A DNA stretch of 64,000 nt, taken from NCBI GenBank assembly GCA_958450325.1, contig OY288242.1, positions 64,557,562 to 64,621,561 on the forward strand, in the 5' to 3' direction. Of this stretch, positions 10,927 to 22,160 are shown piece by piece; within the stretch, counting starts at the first letter, position 1; every line of letters starts with the position of its first letter. A program made the translations under genes and the position numbers. Under the pieces are notes generated by a model. That model was not told the DNA's origin, did not search any database, and worked only from the letters and a program-made list of their open reading frames with translations. This DNA is from Agrostemma githago. Taxonomy: Eukaryota; Streptophyta; Magnoliopsida; Caryophyllales; Caryophyllaceae.

Positions 10927-11719
10927 AATTGTGGACATGACATAGGTCCACCCCGACGCGGCCACGCGCGGGTTTGGGGAGGCGAATGAATCTCCATATG
11001 AGAATGGATCGAATTGAAATTTAAATTGAAGTGGAGTCGCCACCGAACTTTGTGGGAGTTCAGGCTCGTTCGAACCCACTCTATGTCGTAGTGGGCCATA
11101 TACCAAATACGGCCCATTTCCGATGTCATAGTTTATTGGGCTCGTCCCTTTGCATTTGATACCGATACCGACATTATCGGATATCGTGTATTGAATGACT
11201 CTCGTGCGCCAACGGTTTCGGGTATCCGGAAACCGAGGTTCTGAGTAAGGGATGAGGGTACGTGTTGGGAAGCCCACAAAGGACACCCAACCCCGCCCGC
11301 ACATTAGCGGCCTCTACTAGGATATCGAATGACTTTCTAATACACGCGTTAGTTGAACGATGAAAATGCTATGCAAACAATATGTTCCCTAGACATGCGA
11401 GAATTGAAAGGGTTCCTATGTCGATTTAATGCAACTAATTCTAACGTCAAAGTTAAATTTAGCATGCGAAGGTTCATTTTAGTACGATAAAATAAACAAT
11501 AAATAAACAAGAAAAACAACAAACTTGTTAGTAACGGTATAACGATAACAACGGTTTAAAGAATGATGCATTATGGAATGACGTAAATATGATGATGCAT
11601 GGTTTTGAAAAAGTGATGTTTCACGAGATAGATTAGACATGTGTTGACCTAAGTCATAAAAAACGTTAGTGAGACTCGAATGGCCTTGTAGGACTCACGG
11701 CTTGGCGTGATAAAAGGCC

Positions 11720-11918
11720 ACTCGATCGAGTCATTGAGGGACTCGACCGAGTGGACCTCTGAAAAGGCTTCTGTCCCGTATTTTAGACCCTACTCGATTG
11801 AGTTATTGACGAACTCGACCGAGTACGCTGCCACTCTACCGAGTCATTGTGAGACTCGACCGAGTGGAGGTCGAAAAAGCATTCTGTCTCGTTTTTTGGG
11901 GTGCCACTCAATCAAGTG
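11720..11918. promoter_or_regulatory. Second palindrome cluster in the A LTR
   Basis: About eight ACTCGAYCGAGT-type sites, some with one or two changes (for example ACTCTACCGAGT, ACTCAATCAAGT). They sit roughly 1.1 kb downstream of the LTR TATA box in transcription sense. B has the matching cluster at 24639-24859. Confidence 0.55.
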
Positions 11919-12964
11919 CCCCCTGTACGAACCAGGGTTCACTTTGCAATTTATTCTCGGTTTCGAAATTGCTTTTGATTTTGATGATTCGATGAGTTTG
12001 TTGAATCGGGCATAAATATTATGGAATTTGTGCTCGATTTGTGTGTATGATACTCGTCATATCCAACGTGCGATTATTGAATCGACATCGGATATTAGAG
12101 CGAGATAAAAAAAATTGCTATACGTCGTTTTTAAATTAACCAAAACGATATAAATTCCCTTCGCGTTTATAGCGTCGCATTAATTATTGTCGAATTAGAT
12201 GACGTCTATTTTAACATCAACGAGAAATCGTGTTAATTAATTTATTTGACTAGATCGTTAGACTCGACATCCAACTATTGAGTTGGTATCGAATCTAACG
12301 ACACGTTACTTGAATTGAAAGACTTGATTCCCTCGACTTCTCCGACATCGTAATGAATCCCTAGGGATTATGTGATGTCAGATCCGCGTCAACGGGTTTC
12401 GACCCTTAAAGAAAAAATGCTTGTTTTGAAAGTAGTTTGTAATTGATGAAAATATGCGATTGGATGATAATGATGCGAACGAAATAGATATTATTGTTTA
12501 AGTTGACTTGCTTCAATAATCAAGTGATCGGGGTGATGGGATAAGCGACCGGCAACGCTGAGTGCAATACTCTTGTATATTCGGGTTTCCTTATCCCACC
12601 ATCACTCACACTCGACACAAATTCACAAGTATTTTAATGTTTTATACTAGTGATATTAACGATATTAGGATGGGAATAAAGTAAAAAACGAGATAACAAC
12701 GACGACGAATGACGCGAGAAAGAAGGAGAAGAGAGAAAAGATGGGATTTGGCACCCTCAACCTACATGTTCTTGTTCTCGGACGGGACTCGTAGTTGTGG
12801 CTTGCACGGGAGTATCGAGATGTAGGTTAAGTTGTGGTGGTTAGGGTTCGAATTCCTAAGTACTAGGGTTAGGGTTTGCAAGTGTGAGATTAGGGTTTGA
12901 TTAGGGTTGAATCAATGTGGTAAAAGGTTGTCCAAAAGGTATCTTGAAGTGTGTGCATGGGGGT

Positions 12965-12974
12965 GTATATATAG
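12965..12974 (-). promoter_or_regulatory. LTR TATA box (element A, 5' LTR)
   Basis: CCTATATATA on the minus strand, with a palindrome cluster (13002-13122) directly upstream. It is the likely start of the A genomic RNA. Confidence 0.65.
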
Positions 12975-14470
12975 GCATTGCCCATGTACCCGTCTAGGGT
13001 TACTCGACCGAGTAACCCCTTGACTCGGTCGAGTGGCCCAAGCGTTTGCAGCCGGGCTTGAACGAGGGCTCACTCGATCGAGTGGAGCTGACACTCGATC
13101 GAGTGGGTTAGCTGGATCGAGTGGTCCGGGCTTTGGACCTTGAATTGGATATTTTGTGGGTTTTGCTTTTGAGTTGGACTTTTTGATGTTTGTGTGGCTG
13201 TTTTTTGTGTGTCTCGGAAATGACTTTGACCGGGGTTGACCCAATCGCTAAAAGTCGGTTTTATTTCCGGTGTCGATTTTGACCCAAATTAGTCTTGTTT
13301 GGCTGGAAACGACCCACTGGGCCTGAATTGGAGGTCAGTTTTGTGAGATTTGTACTCCATAAGTGCTTAAGCCAACAACTAATGGTTTTGAGCCCATGTC
13401 CGAGCGCGTAGAAACACGTTAGCGTCCGATCATCATCGGCTGTTTTTTGGAAACTACAATAGACACCTGACAGTCAAAATGTGGGTGTCTACAAGATTAT
13501 AAAGTTAAGTAATATTATTTTACATCGAAAAATTATAATGAGGTCATAGGATTTTAAATAAGAGTAATAATAATTCGTTACTCCGTATTATACATTAACC
13601 AAAAATCTTGAGTCATAAAAAGAATTTTTAAGACTATAAACCAAAAATATTTTAATTCTTAAGAAATTCTAAAAATATAAAATTAAAATTTTAAAATTTT
13701 AAAATAATTAATAATAAAAATAAAATTATTACTTATATTATTATTATCCTAATACAAATAGATATATTTTCTTTTCCTTTATTTTATTATGATAAATAAG
13801 AGTAATCGTTCTTCCTTAGATATAAACCAAAAAATTATCTCACATCGAAAAATTATAAGAAGGTGATGAAATATTATATTATAAATAAGAGTAATCGTTC
13901 GTCCTTAAATATCAAACAAAAATTTAAGAAAGTAGGATTATCAACCATATTGCATGGTTTTAATAAGACTCTAATGTGGTGATCAAAGTATCTACAATTA
14001 TAAATATCAAGTCGTAATTTTGAACTTTACTAGCTATCATTTCAAATGCATTCATAATTGTACTATTATAAATAAGTAAGGGTATGCATCGTTACTTTAA
14101 GCGACAACATTCATTATTATAACTTGTGCGCTGATGATGACAAATTTATTTTTTATCACATAGTTTCATCGTTGTTGACCGTAATATGTTTCCATTTTAC
14201 CCAGTAAATATTTATATCTACGTATATTTATGTGCAAGGTAATTTAATTAGTCTTTTATTCTAACTACAATGCACCATATATAATGCCTATAATTTAATT
14301 TGACGTTTACCGTATATATTATCTCAGATCCTTTGAAACACATTTACGTATATGGATAATATTTCTTTACTATTAGTCATGCTCTTAACTTCGACTGACT
14401 CTCTACTGTTGTACAGTTTCTCAAATTTATGTAATCATTCAACTTGGTGTCCTTATCAACTTCAATAAAA

Positions 14471-14504
14471 AGCGGTCCGTGCATCGCACGGGCTCTCCAT
14501 CTAG
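14471..14504 (+). mobile_element. Helitron 3' end (1)
   Basis: Hairpin CCGTGC-ATC-GCACGG at 14477-14491, then CTAG at 14501-14504 followed by T: the CTRR end with subterminal hairpin and A/T target typical of Helitrons. The matching 5' end was not identified. No Rep/helicase ORF is present, so it is non-autonomous. Confidence 0.65.
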
Positions 14505-16006
14505 TATATTAATAAAGCAGGAACTTTTCGAGCGATATGATTGGTCGGAGTTTTTAAAATTATTTAATTAAAAGTTTTAATATATTTTTTATTTAAATAA
14601 TAATATAGGATTTTGTATAGGATAAATTAATCCTACTCCACCTCAGATTTAAGCGATATTAGATTCGTATAGGAAAAAACAACCAACTACACCTAAGATT
14701 AAAAAAATTACCACCATATAAACAGTAAAGTATCACCTCAAAATAATACAAAAATTTAACAGAAACTGCGTGGAACATGTAGTCCGTTCTATTTGCCAAA
14801 TTTTTAAATATTTACGAGTATTTATTTATTCACTTTATAATCAATATTAGAAACTTTAAAAATATCAAATAACGATAATTTTGTTGTTTACATATATATA
14901 AAACGGTAAAAATTATCTCACATTGAAAAATTACAATAACGAGGCGTCATTATAATAAATAAGAGGCATCATTGGTCTTTAGGTAAATTTAAAAAAAAAA
15001 TTGAGTCTCATAAGTATTGTATTTTTTGCTCGAAAAAAATGTCCAAGTAAGTTTTAATGTGTTTTTCTCCCACATCCAAGAAATAATGTAAACAGTGAAA
15101 CTATTACATATTCCCTCTATTCATATCCAATGCTCCCATATGCTTTTTCACATTTGTCGAGACGCGTTTCGCACCATCAATATCAAATATACATTTGCAA
15201 AAAATATAAAAGTTTGATATTTATAATATACACTCATAACGACTAAACACAGAAGATCTCACGTGACTATATTCCCTCTCATAGATTGTCAAGAATATTG
15301 AAGATTTTCTTTATTTGTGAATATAATGTCAAAAACAGAAGTGAGACTAAAATTATCTCACATCGATAAACTATAATGAAATGATGAAAATTTATTATAT
15401 AAATAAAAGTAATCATTCGTCTTTAGATATTAACCAAAAAAAATTTGAGGCCCAAAAAGAGTTATTAAGACTACAAATTTAAGTAGAATTATCCCACATC
15501 GAAAAATTATAATACTCTGTAATAAATTGATGAAATTCTATTATATAAAATAAAAGTAATCATTTGTATTTAGAATCAAAAATTTTTTAGCTCTAAAAAG
15601 CGTTCTTTAGGTTATAAACTTAAGTAGATTTATCCTGCATCGAGAAATTATGATGAGGTGATAGAAATTATACATCATAAATAAGAGAAATCATTCGAGT
15701 TGAGATATTAATAAAAAATCTTTGAGTTATAAAAAGAGTTCTTAATAATATTGAAAATTTCTACAAATAATGTAAGAAAAGAATATTGGTACGAATATGT
15801 AATTGAAAATGTATTTGTGAGTGAGGTAATTTAATCTGTTTTTCTAACTACAATGGGTTAGTATTTCAATCAGTCTTTCTACGGATAATATTTCTTTACT
15901 ATTAGGCATACTCTTCTGTTGCGTACGTAGTCTCACCAATTTATACAATCATACAACTACGTGTCATTAAAAATCGGCCCGTGCATCGCACGGGCTTTCC
16001 AACTAG
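14505..16006 (+). mobile_element. Probable non-autonomous Helitron (2)
   Basis: The 3' end has a perfect hairpin GCCCGTGC-ATC-GCACGGGC at 15977-15995, then CTAG at 16003-16006. The 150 bp before it are similar to the 150 bp before 14504. The 5' boundary is uncertain: TATATTAATAAAGCAGG directly follows the first CTAG and looks like a Helitron start lacking the TC. No ORF. Confidence 0.5.
15350..15760. repeat. 137-bp tandem repeat, about three copies
   Basis: Segments starting CATCGAWAAAYTATAAT occur at 15361, 15498 and 15636, spacing 137 and 138. They are followed by a conserved AAATAARAGTAATCATT-like run. Single relatives are at 13526 and 13842. Confidence 0.6.
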
Positions 16007-16188
16007 TTTCTACTAAATAATAGTAATCATTGTTTTTAAATATCAACCAACAAAAAACTTTTGTTGTTTTAAAAAACTATGATGGAATTCAATATCATTG
16101 TTTTTTAAATTATGATGAGGTCATGAATTTGTAGTCTTATTTTTAAAAAACTTTTGAGTTTAAAAAAGATCTTAATAAGATTACAAAC

Positions 16189-17570
16189 TGTGGACATGAC
16201 ATAGGTCCACCCCGATGCGGCCACGCGCGGGTTTGGGCAGGCGAATGAATCTCGTGGTAAGATTGATCTCGGGTCGAAATTTAAATCAAAATAGGGGTCG
16301 CCACCGAATTTTATGGGAATTCGGACCCGTTCGAACTCACTCTACACTTAGGCGTTTCGTGCACAAAACATGATCCGCTTTTAGTGCTAGAGCTTATGAG
16401 TTCCTCCCTTTGCATTACGATACCGACGCCGAGTTATCGGATATCGTGCATCGAATGACTCTCGTGCGCCAATGGTTTCGGACATCCGGAAATCATGGTT
16501 CTGAGTAAGGGGTGAGGGTACGTGTTGGGAAGCCCACAAAGGACACCCAACCCCGCCCGCTCTTTAGCGGCCTCTACTAAGATATCGTTCGTCTTCGTGT
16601 ACGCGCGTTAGTAAAATGACTAAATGTTATGCAAACAACGTTTTCGGCTAAGCATGCGAATTACGTATGAACTACGTCATTTAATGCATCTAAATTATCG
16701 TCGGAGTTGTTTAACATGCGATGTTCATTTAAGGCAATAAATGGCAAACATCGAAAGTAGAAAACTCGTAAATAAATAACAAATTACACGGGCGGAATAC
16801 AACCCGGAATTTACAATACAACGAGCGATAAAATAATAATCGGATTAGAAAACGGTAAACATTAACTATAAACGGACCCGTAAATAGAAAATGCAAGCTA
16901 AACTGTAATTAGAATTGTTCCGGTTATAGAAACAATACCCGACTTCGGATTCAGATCTTATGATTATTACGTTGCTCGGATATCGATCGTCTGAATCTCT
17001 TTGGCCTCTCTTTTCTCACCCTCCGGTGGTCGGACTTCCCGACGAAGATGGCCTGCTCCCTGCACAGGGCCTCGGAGGTGTCCGAGGGAACCCTCTCCGA
17101 TGCCTAAGTCAGTCCGTGAAATGCCTTAATGAACCTAGTTTGTGAGGAGCTAGGTGGCGTTTTTAGAGTGTGAGTCTAGAGAGAGAAAATCCAACCTCCT
17201 CAATGTGGAAAATGGGAGAGTATTTATACCTTTCCACAAGAGAGAGAAAGGAGAAGAGGAGAGAGGAAGAATAAGTGGATGAGAGGGTGACAAGTGGATT
17301 CACCCTATCCACTCATTCTTCTTTACCTTAGGCAAAATGACGGAGGGGCCCCTGGTTTCCCCTGTCTCCGCTGAGGGTGAGAGCACCCTGAGGGCCAGCA
17401 GGCAGGGGGGCTTGACTGCCCTGCTTGGCTGGCGGCACGGCTCTGCCGAGCAGGCGGGTTCCTTGGAGAGTTTAGTGATTCCTCGTTTGGTGGCATGCAG
17501 GGCAGGCTTTCCTCTATTCCTGGGTTGGGTCATCTTGGGGCCCAAATGGCGGGTGACCCGTAGCAGGCTA
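16189..17570 (-). repeat. Probable 3' LTR of element F (right boundary uncertain)
   Basis: Starts TGTGGACATGACATAGGTCC like the A, B and C LTRs and shares about 430 bp of U5 with them, then diverges. A TATA-like GTATAAATAC on the minus strand lies near 17221-17230. A possible polypurine tract (GATGGGGGTCGG on minus, near 17569-17580) would put the U3 start near 17568, but the expected TG is not clear. It could also be a solo LTR of another element. Confidence 0.5.
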
Positions 17571-17958
17571 CCGACCCCCATCAATTGGCCCTCTCCGGCT
17601 GAGGGGAAGCAGGGCTTCCCTTTGGCAGGGGATCTCGTGATTGGGATGGCGGGAGGTTGACTTGCTAACTCTATTTCTGCATTTAATGCGTCGCATGTTC
17701 CCGAGGGGGGGGGGGGGGGGGGGGGGAACTCAACCGTATTGGGCATGCAAAGATTTGGAATGTCTTTTACTCATGATTACTTCTCTTGTAAAGGGGATTT
17801 TTGGGCAGCGTGCCAATTTGATGATTGGCTCTCCCTCTCTCAAAGGTGGTTGGAGCACCATTAATGGCTTGTTTTTATTCTTATATAAGTTCTGGTATTC
17901 TCCATCATTTTCACGCCTCATCTTCAACCTCTACTCTATTCTTTTCCAAAAAGAGCCA
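17571..17958 (+). promoter_or_regulatory. Spacer with G22 run and promoter of F antisense gene 1
   Basis: Contains a run of 22 G at 17705-17726 and a TATA box TTATATAAG at 17881-17889, about 70 bp before the ATG at 17959. The upstream extension of the reading frame (17641-17958) crosses the G run and the TATA box and is not credible coding sequence. Confidence 0.5.
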
Positions 17959-18546
17959 ATGTCTTGGATTAAGAAAACAGTCTTCCGCTGCGGAGTTTAC
18001 GTGGAGGTCCTCTGTTTCAGAGGGCGTCGTCAGCTGAAGTATTCTAAGCGGGCTCACCAAATTCTTCATTGCAGTAAGAGAAAACGCTCCCGTTCTCAAC
18101 GGGTTGCTAGGAGGAAGGCCCTTTCTAGGCCTGGCAGGCGCCCTAGGAGGTCTTCCTCTCCTGCTGATCCTCGCTCTGGATATTGCACCCAGGCAGGGGA
18201 CTGCTATGACAGGGGGTGCCATAGGTGCTTCCCTTGGTTGCATCCAGAGCAATTTGATCCCAATTGCCCTGAACTGACCTCTTCTCCTGAATCAGGCCCT
18301 TCCTCTCCTCTGGTGTGGAGGGTGGACCGTGGTTTTTCTGATGATGTCAGGGCTGTCCCTTTTGGCCATGATTGGGACACAAGCAGCCATGACTCTGAAG
18401 ATAGTGAAGGTCAGGGCTATTCTTCTGGTAAGGGCGAAAATGATGGCCCTGATGATCCTTTTAAGGATTCTGACGACTGGGACTGGGGGTCCGCTTTAGA
18501 TGATGACAGCCCTGGGGATTACTCCCCAGATTTCGATGATGATTAG
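17959..18546 (+). CDS. F antisense gene 1: small basic/acidic protein, unrecognised
   Basis: An intact 195-residue ORF opposite to the F pol genes. I do not recognise the family. Visible parts: a cysteine-containing N-terminus (MSWIKKTVFRCGVYVEVLCF); a very basic stretch at about residues 38-68 (KRKRSRSQRVARRK, RPGRRPRRSSS) that looks like a nuclear localisation signal; a Cys cluster (GDCYDRGCHRCFPW); then a strongly acidic, D/S-rich tail of about 70 residues ending in DDD. The layout suggests a nuclear, possibly chromatin-acting protein, but that is inference. A TATA box lies about 70 bp upstream. It is the only sizeable antisense frame in the window without a stop. It may instead be a chance remnant. 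Confidence 0.55.
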   Translation: MSWIKKTVFRCGVYVEVLCFRGRRQLKYSKRAHQILHCSKRKRSRSQRVARRKALSRPGRRPRRSSSPADPRSGYCTQAGDCYDRGCHRCFPWLHPEQFDPNCPELTSSPESGPSSPLVWRVDRGFSDDVRAVPFGHDWDTSSHDSEDSEGQGYSSGKGENDGPDDPFKDSDDWDWGSALDDDSPGDYSPDFDDD

Positions 18547-19070
18547 GCCTGCTCTGGATTTGCAGGCTGGTTGACTGACCCAGGATATCAGGCTCCTTTT
18601 GTATTTTACCTTTCAGTCTACTGAATTTGTAACTGCCCATTTTCGGGCCTTTTCTAGTTAATGGAAGATCGGGCAGGCTTTTTATGTGTGTTGTTTTTTT
18701 GAAGGGATGATGTCATGGAATGATTAACCCTCTGACCTCTTTTACTTTTTCGAGGTTTTTCTTGGGAAGCGATGGGTAGTCGGTTTCTGAAAGCGTGACA
18801 CGTGGGGGTACTCTCTGGGGAACTCTTTTAGGATGGGGACTCTTCATTTACCCCAGTCTATAAAAGCACCCTTACTCCCCCCATTTCCCTCTTTTACGCT
18901 TTTTTGAAAAACCCAAACCCTTCTTCATACTCTTTCGCTGCCGAGAACGTTCTTAGACTGAGGAGCTATCTTTCTCGGACTTTCAACCAGCAGTCATCGT
19001 TTTAGGTTAGAATCTTGTCCTAAGTCCTCGTCTTTTTCATTTCCTCGCTTTTCCTTCTTGTTAAATCATT
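18547..19070 (+). promoter_or_regulatory. Spacer and promoter before F antisense gene 2
   Basis: No ORF. TATAAAAG at 18859-18866, about 205 bp before the ATG at 19071, is followed by a pyrimidine-rich CTCCCCCCATTTCCCTC stretch typical of plant 5' leaders. That stretch could alternatively be a polypurine tract on the minus strand. Confidence 0.45.
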
Positions 19071-21434
19071 ATGCCTAGTCACCGCGCCCGCATCCTTACA
19101 TTTACCGGCCCGTCGACTGAGAGGGCGGAGGGTAGGGAAGAGGGTAGAGCTGACCTTGCCTCCTTCTCTGGGAGGCTTGGTGTTAGGATGATTGAAGAAG
19201 ATCACTCGGAGAGTGGCGAAGATGCTAATTCTCCTGAGCCTGCCCCTTTTGACGTCGTCGATTCCGATGACGAGGCAATGGAAATTAATCCTTCCAGAAA
19301 TGCCGGCCCACTTGTCCCCAGGGAAGCGGGGAGAATCTATTACTTAGATAAGGCTAAGTACTAGGTCCCCCGGAAAACCTACCCGGAGTCCAAGAACCGG
19401 GATTTGATCTTGGCGAAGAATGCTGCCGGGGCGATTGAGCGATTTTACGATTTTGGGGAGGGATACACAATTGTTGTCCCAGGAGAGAAGGACACTGTAT
19501 GTTGCCCCCCTGATGGCTGCATAGCCGTCTACCACAAATGTCTAGAATTTGGCCTGCGTTTCCCCTTGCACCCCTTCTTGGCCATAGCTCAGTTGACCGC
19601 TGTGGCGGTTAGATCATTAATAGCTTACACGTGGTCCTGCCTATTTCATGGCGAGGAGCCCTCAATCAACGCTCTGCGATATATGGTCAGTCTGCAAATT
19701 GTGTCCTCTTCTGGGGAAGAGGGCTCCCCTGGATATTGGTCTATCCAAAGGCAGAAGGGATACACTCCGGTTTGGCCAGCTCTAATCAGTCTGAATGACT
19801 GGAAAAACAACTTCCTGTATGTGCACAGTGTTTCCGGGTGGCGGATTCCTAAACACTTTAGGAATCATGTCCATACCCGCCTGGAAACCCGCGAGGAGTA
19901 TCACCCGGGCGTTGGGGGGAGGGCCCTGGAGGTGAAACTGAATTGACGGGACCAGGAGCTGGTTGAGAAGTTTGTTGCTATTGTAGATAAATCAGGCGTA
20001 TGTGGCCCTGGCTTCCTCATGTGGAACTCTTAGCCACTGATGAATATCTGGGCCGAGTGGGCCTAATTCTTGGCCTCGAAGGAGGTAGTTCAGGGACTTT
20101 ATTGGCATTGTCTCCTTTCAACTCTACCTTTCTATATTTTTCTAACTGATTTTCTTTTGCCCTGCAGATCTCGCCACTCGTCTCTGGTCAAGGAAGGAGG
20201 TAAGGAACCTCGGTTTAGACAAAGACTTCACCATTGTTTGAAAGCGTCCCTCCCTTCCTTCCAGCTACAAGAGGGGTGAGAAAACTTGATGAAGTACGTG
20301 AAGAGCATCTCTGCCAGCCGAACAAGACTTCCTCTCCCTCCGAGGCTGCCGCCTGCAAAGTCGACGGTTCCCCCTTCTGCTACCCGTGGCGTGGAGACGG
20401 AGGCTACCTCGGAGGCCACCCCCTCTCCTGCCAGCAAGCAGGGTGGTTTCCCTACAGGGACTCATACTCCCTTGGGATCACGACCTGTTGACTCTGAAGA
20501 AATCGGGGAGAGCGTTGACCTGGAGAGCAGGAAGAGGAGGAATAGAGAGCTCTCAGGTGCTACGCATGTGGTCGATTTAGAGGCCGACGCCGACACTCCG
20601 GACCCTAAGCGCCCTGCTCGCGATGTCCCAGGCACCCTCTTTTCAGAGGAAAACACTGAGTTCCACTACACTGCTGGCGACAGTCTGGACGTCTCCGCCC
20701 TGCTCTCAGACTCCGGCGCTGTTTTGGCGGATTGCCTCACCCAATCTGTAACCTCCACTTCTAATCAGGTGATCCAGTATATCCAGCGCACCTCCAGGGT
20801 GCTTCGGGCTTCTGCTAAGCTGGCGGCCCTTAGCTGGCTGAGTGATGAAGAGTTAGTTGTTACTCCTGGGCTCCCTCCTCCTGATCGTCTGGCTATGGTT
20901 GAAAGGGATGTTACCCTTATCACCAATTTGAAGGACCAGCTGGCGAAACAGGAGGGTGATTTGGAGGAGGCCAAGGGTCAGGCGAGCCAGTGGAAGGCTC
21001 AGGGTGAAAAAGCTGTGAGGGAGGCGTCTAAACTGGAGGTGGAGCTGAAAGAGAGCAGGCTGAAAGTGGAGCAGGTTTAAAAAGCGTTGGCTGAGCCGGA
21101 GCATACCAAAAGAAGGGTAGTTGACCTGGAAGAGCGTCTGTCCAAGGCTGATTCAGACTTCAAGAAGGCCCAGGACGACTTGAAGGTAAAGGGCGAGGAA
21201 TGACAGAAGGAGAAGGATGCCATTCTGCAGGAAGCCGATGTCGCAGTGGAAACGAGCTTTCAAGATGGGGCCTCTTCTTCCTTGGAGCTTGTTATGGAAG
21301 TTATTAGGGAAATGTTCCTTGATTTTAATGAGGACTCTTTCCGAGGTCTTTATGCCACCAAGAGCGAAGCTCGGGCAAATAGGCCGCCTGACGAGGCTAC
21401 CGGCTCTAGTCAAGATGCTCCCAATGTTTAACAT
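19071..21434 (+). pseudogene. F antisense gene 2: Transposase_28-like protein with coiled coil (broken)
   Basis: The start is ATG 19071 (MPSHRARILTF). After an acidic stretch there is an in-frame TAG at 19362-19364, then a domain at 19404-19946 with YHKCLEFGLRFPLHPFLA, NALRYMVSLQ and GYTPVWP. This matches what I remember of PF04195 (Transposase_28, putative gypsy-type transposon), a domain found in antisense ORFs of plant gypsy elements. A stop follows at 19944-19946. A probable intron ends at CCCTGCAG (about 20166), then LATRLWSRKEV. The region 20286-21080 is Ser/Pro-rich, then a coiled coil (KDQLAKQEGDLEEAKGQA) with heptads, another stop, and more heptads up to 21430. The function of the family is unknown. 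No transposase activity is implied by the name. Confidence 0.65.
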
Positions 21435-21677
21435 GCGGGGCAGTCGTCTTCTGAGGGCTCTTGCCCTTATCCTACTGCGCCTTTATTTGCTCCCTCGCTG
21501 ACATTTTAACTTTTTTGCGCGCTGAGCCCTGATGTGGTCGGCTGCCCTATCTGATGTAATATCTTAACTTCTTTTAGTTCTTGGATTCTTAGTCTCCTCT
21601 TTGTCAAAACTCTTTTATTTGTTTATGGATGCATCTTTTTTGTTTTTACTTTGCCTGTTTTTTCCTTTTTATAGTTA
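21435..21677. other. Spacer after F antisense gene 2
   Basis: No ORF. It is T-rich with CTTTTATTTG-type runs, and likely the 3' end of the antisense transcript. Confidence 0.35.
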
Positions 21678-22160
21678 GGCCTGACCCTGGCTTCCGATCG
21701 AAGTTCAGGAGGCCTGCCCCCTGCCTGTTCAGAGGTAGGCAGAGAGACTTAGCCTTTTTTATACAAGGTTGGGGGGTTGCCCCCAGTCCATGTTCATTTG
21801 GGGTGCGAGGCCTGGCCTGACCCTGACTTCTGTTCGAAGTCCTGGGGGCCTGCCCCCGGCCTTACCCAGAGGTAGGCAGGGGGCTTTCCGTTTTTTTATA
21901 CAAGGTTGGGGGGCTCCCCTCAGTCCTTGTTCATTTAGCGTGCGAGGCCTGGCCTGACCCTGGCTTCTGTTCGAAGTCCAGGGGGCCTGCCCCCTGCCTA
22001 CCTAGAGGTAGGTAGGGGGCTTTGCATTTTTTATACAAGGTTGGGGGGCTGCCCCCAGTCCTTGTTCATTTGGCGCATGGGGCCCGACCTGATCCTGGCT
22101 TCTGGTCGAAGTCCAGGGGGCCTGCCCCCTGCCTTCCCAGAGGTAGGCAGGGGGACTTAA
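21678..22160. repeat. Hairpin-bearing tandem repeat, about 3.5 copies of 136 bp
   Basis: Copies start at 21678, 21814, 21951 and about 22083 (GGCCTGACCCTGGCTTC). Each copy carries CCCCCTGCCT..., a short loop, then AGGTAGGCAGGGGG. The arms are complementary; copy 3 forms a 14-bp stem with one mismatch and copy 4 a perfect 10-bp stem. The array lies between two convergent genes, integrase on minus and antisense gene 2 on plus. Confidence 0.8.

Larger units (their letters stand above)
1..13493 (-). mobile_element. Element A: Tat/Ogre-type Ty3/gypsy LTR retrotransposon, left end cut by window
   Basis: The element reads right to left: 5' LTR 10930-13493, PBS, leader, gag, protease, RT, RNase H, second RNase H, integrase, antisense gene, PPT, 3' LTR (1-1394, truncated by the window). 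The two LTRs match from position 1 and from about 12100. Two RNase H domains, a PBS of the type TGGCGACTCCGCTGGGGA and an antisense ORF after integrase place it in the Tat/Ogre lineage. The reading frames contain stops, frameshifts and an internal deletion of about 820 bp in pol, so this copy is not autonomous. The TSD cannot be checked because one end lies outside the window; the right flank is AGATT. By eye the LTR pair differs at a few percent, older than C or E. Confidence 0.93.
10930..13493 (-). repeat. Element A 5' LTR, 2564 bp
   Basis: Starts TGTGGACATG and ends GTGTCTACA on the plus strand (the inverted TG...CA ends). The TATA box is at 12965-12974 on the minus strand. Palindrome clusters lie at 13002-13122 and 11720-11918. 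The first 450 bp from 10930 are the conserved U5 shared with B, C and the F-side LTR at 16189. Confidence 0.95.
13494..16188. repeat. AT-rich DNA between elements A and F
   Basis: No coding potential. It is about three quarters A+T and contains two Helitron 3' ends, a tandem repeat and scattered copies of a segment starting CATCGAAAAATTATAA (13526, 13842, 14919, 15361, 15498, 15636). It is probably the recipient DNA for A and for the F-side LTR. Confidence 0.6.

Noticed and set aside
10894..11304. ORF across the A U5 and PBS (136 codons), with counterparts in the B LTRs at 25294-25659 and 50913-51353
   Set aside because: A and B are simply similar DNA here; in C the open frame is a different one and the protein has no recognised domain. 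The ORF also crosses the PBS.
17300..17746. Minus-strand ORF of 148 codons and plus-strand ORF 17337-17660
   Set aside because: GC-rich DNA open in both directions near the probable LTR border; Pro-rich translation through the G22 run; no domain seen.
17641..17958. Upstream extension of the F antisense gene 1 reading frame
   Set aside because: It runs through the G22 tract and the TATA box; the ATG at 17959 fits the promoter better.
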